The notes under the pieces are model-generated. The model searched no databases. It saw nothing but the letters and a program-made list of their open reading frames with translations, and was not told the DNA's origin. Both the position numbers and the translations under genes were made by a program. Of a DNA stretch of 21,614 bases, positions 21,583 through 21,614 are shown piece after piece; positions within the stretch are counted from its first letter, which is position 1, and each line of letters begins with the position of its first letter. Origin of the DNA: Porphyromonadaceae bacterium UBA7087 (GTDB lineage: Bacteria; Bacteroidota; Bacteroidia; Bacteroidales; Muribaculaceae); NCBI GenBank assembly GCA_002493515.1, contig DKYZ01000015.1, positions 1 through 21,614 of the forward strand. The letters are read 5' to 3'.

Positions 21583-21614
21583 TCATAAGGATAAGGAACA
21601 AATAAGGGGCGCAT

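Overview
The window looks like a chromosomal segment of a GC-rich member of the Bacteroidales, most likely Muribaculaceae-like (an inference). Several genes are preceded by the Bacteroidetes-type promoter TTTG-N20/21-TAnnTTTG, almost no gene has a Shine-Dalgarno sequence, and the gene families (GH43, GH2 with DUF4982-like tail, YfhO protein, HGYGVHSPF family, LptE) are typical of gut Bacteroidales.

Layout. 1-399: non-coding DNA with four 21-bp tandem repeats next to a promoter. 400-2034: secreted GH43 glycosidase. 2067-5728: an isolated phage-derived head module, made of a truncated terminase large-subunit tail on the minus strand and, divergently, a low-complexity Ser/Asp/Glu protein, a probable major capsid protein and two small head-type proteins. 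5900-10391: Lrp/AsnC regulator, YfhO membrane protein, an 185-aa HGYGVHSPF-family protein and a XerC/XerD recombinase. 10564-11276: a more AT-rich two-gene cassette of unknown function. 11263-12597 (minus): metY, O-acetylhomoserine sulfhydrylase, with a 240-nt leader. 13110-17797: a galactose operon (GH2 beta-galactosidase, galK, galM) closed by a strong hairpin. 17898-21125: a GlsB/hemolysin-like acyltransferase, a sigma-54-type activator, an LptE lipoprotein and a TPR-like protein, followed by secG on its own promoter (21253-21582).

Main discovery candidate: the metY leader encodes a 33-residue peptide with eight methionines (MSMMMVM near its end). The last codons and the stop codon of that peptide contain one arm of an antiterminator, and this arm repeats the 3' arm of a terminator hairpin placed just before metY. 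The geometry is that of ribosome-mediated attenuation: ribosome stalling at Met codons should permit read-through, and complete translation should permit termination. I read this directly from the sequence; the mechanism is inference.

The galactose operon is coherent: an exported GH2 enzyme releases galactose, GalM interconverts anomers and GalK phosphorylates galactose. galT and galE are not in the window. The acyltransferase-to-secG block concerns the cell envelope (lipid acylation, LPS transport, protein export).
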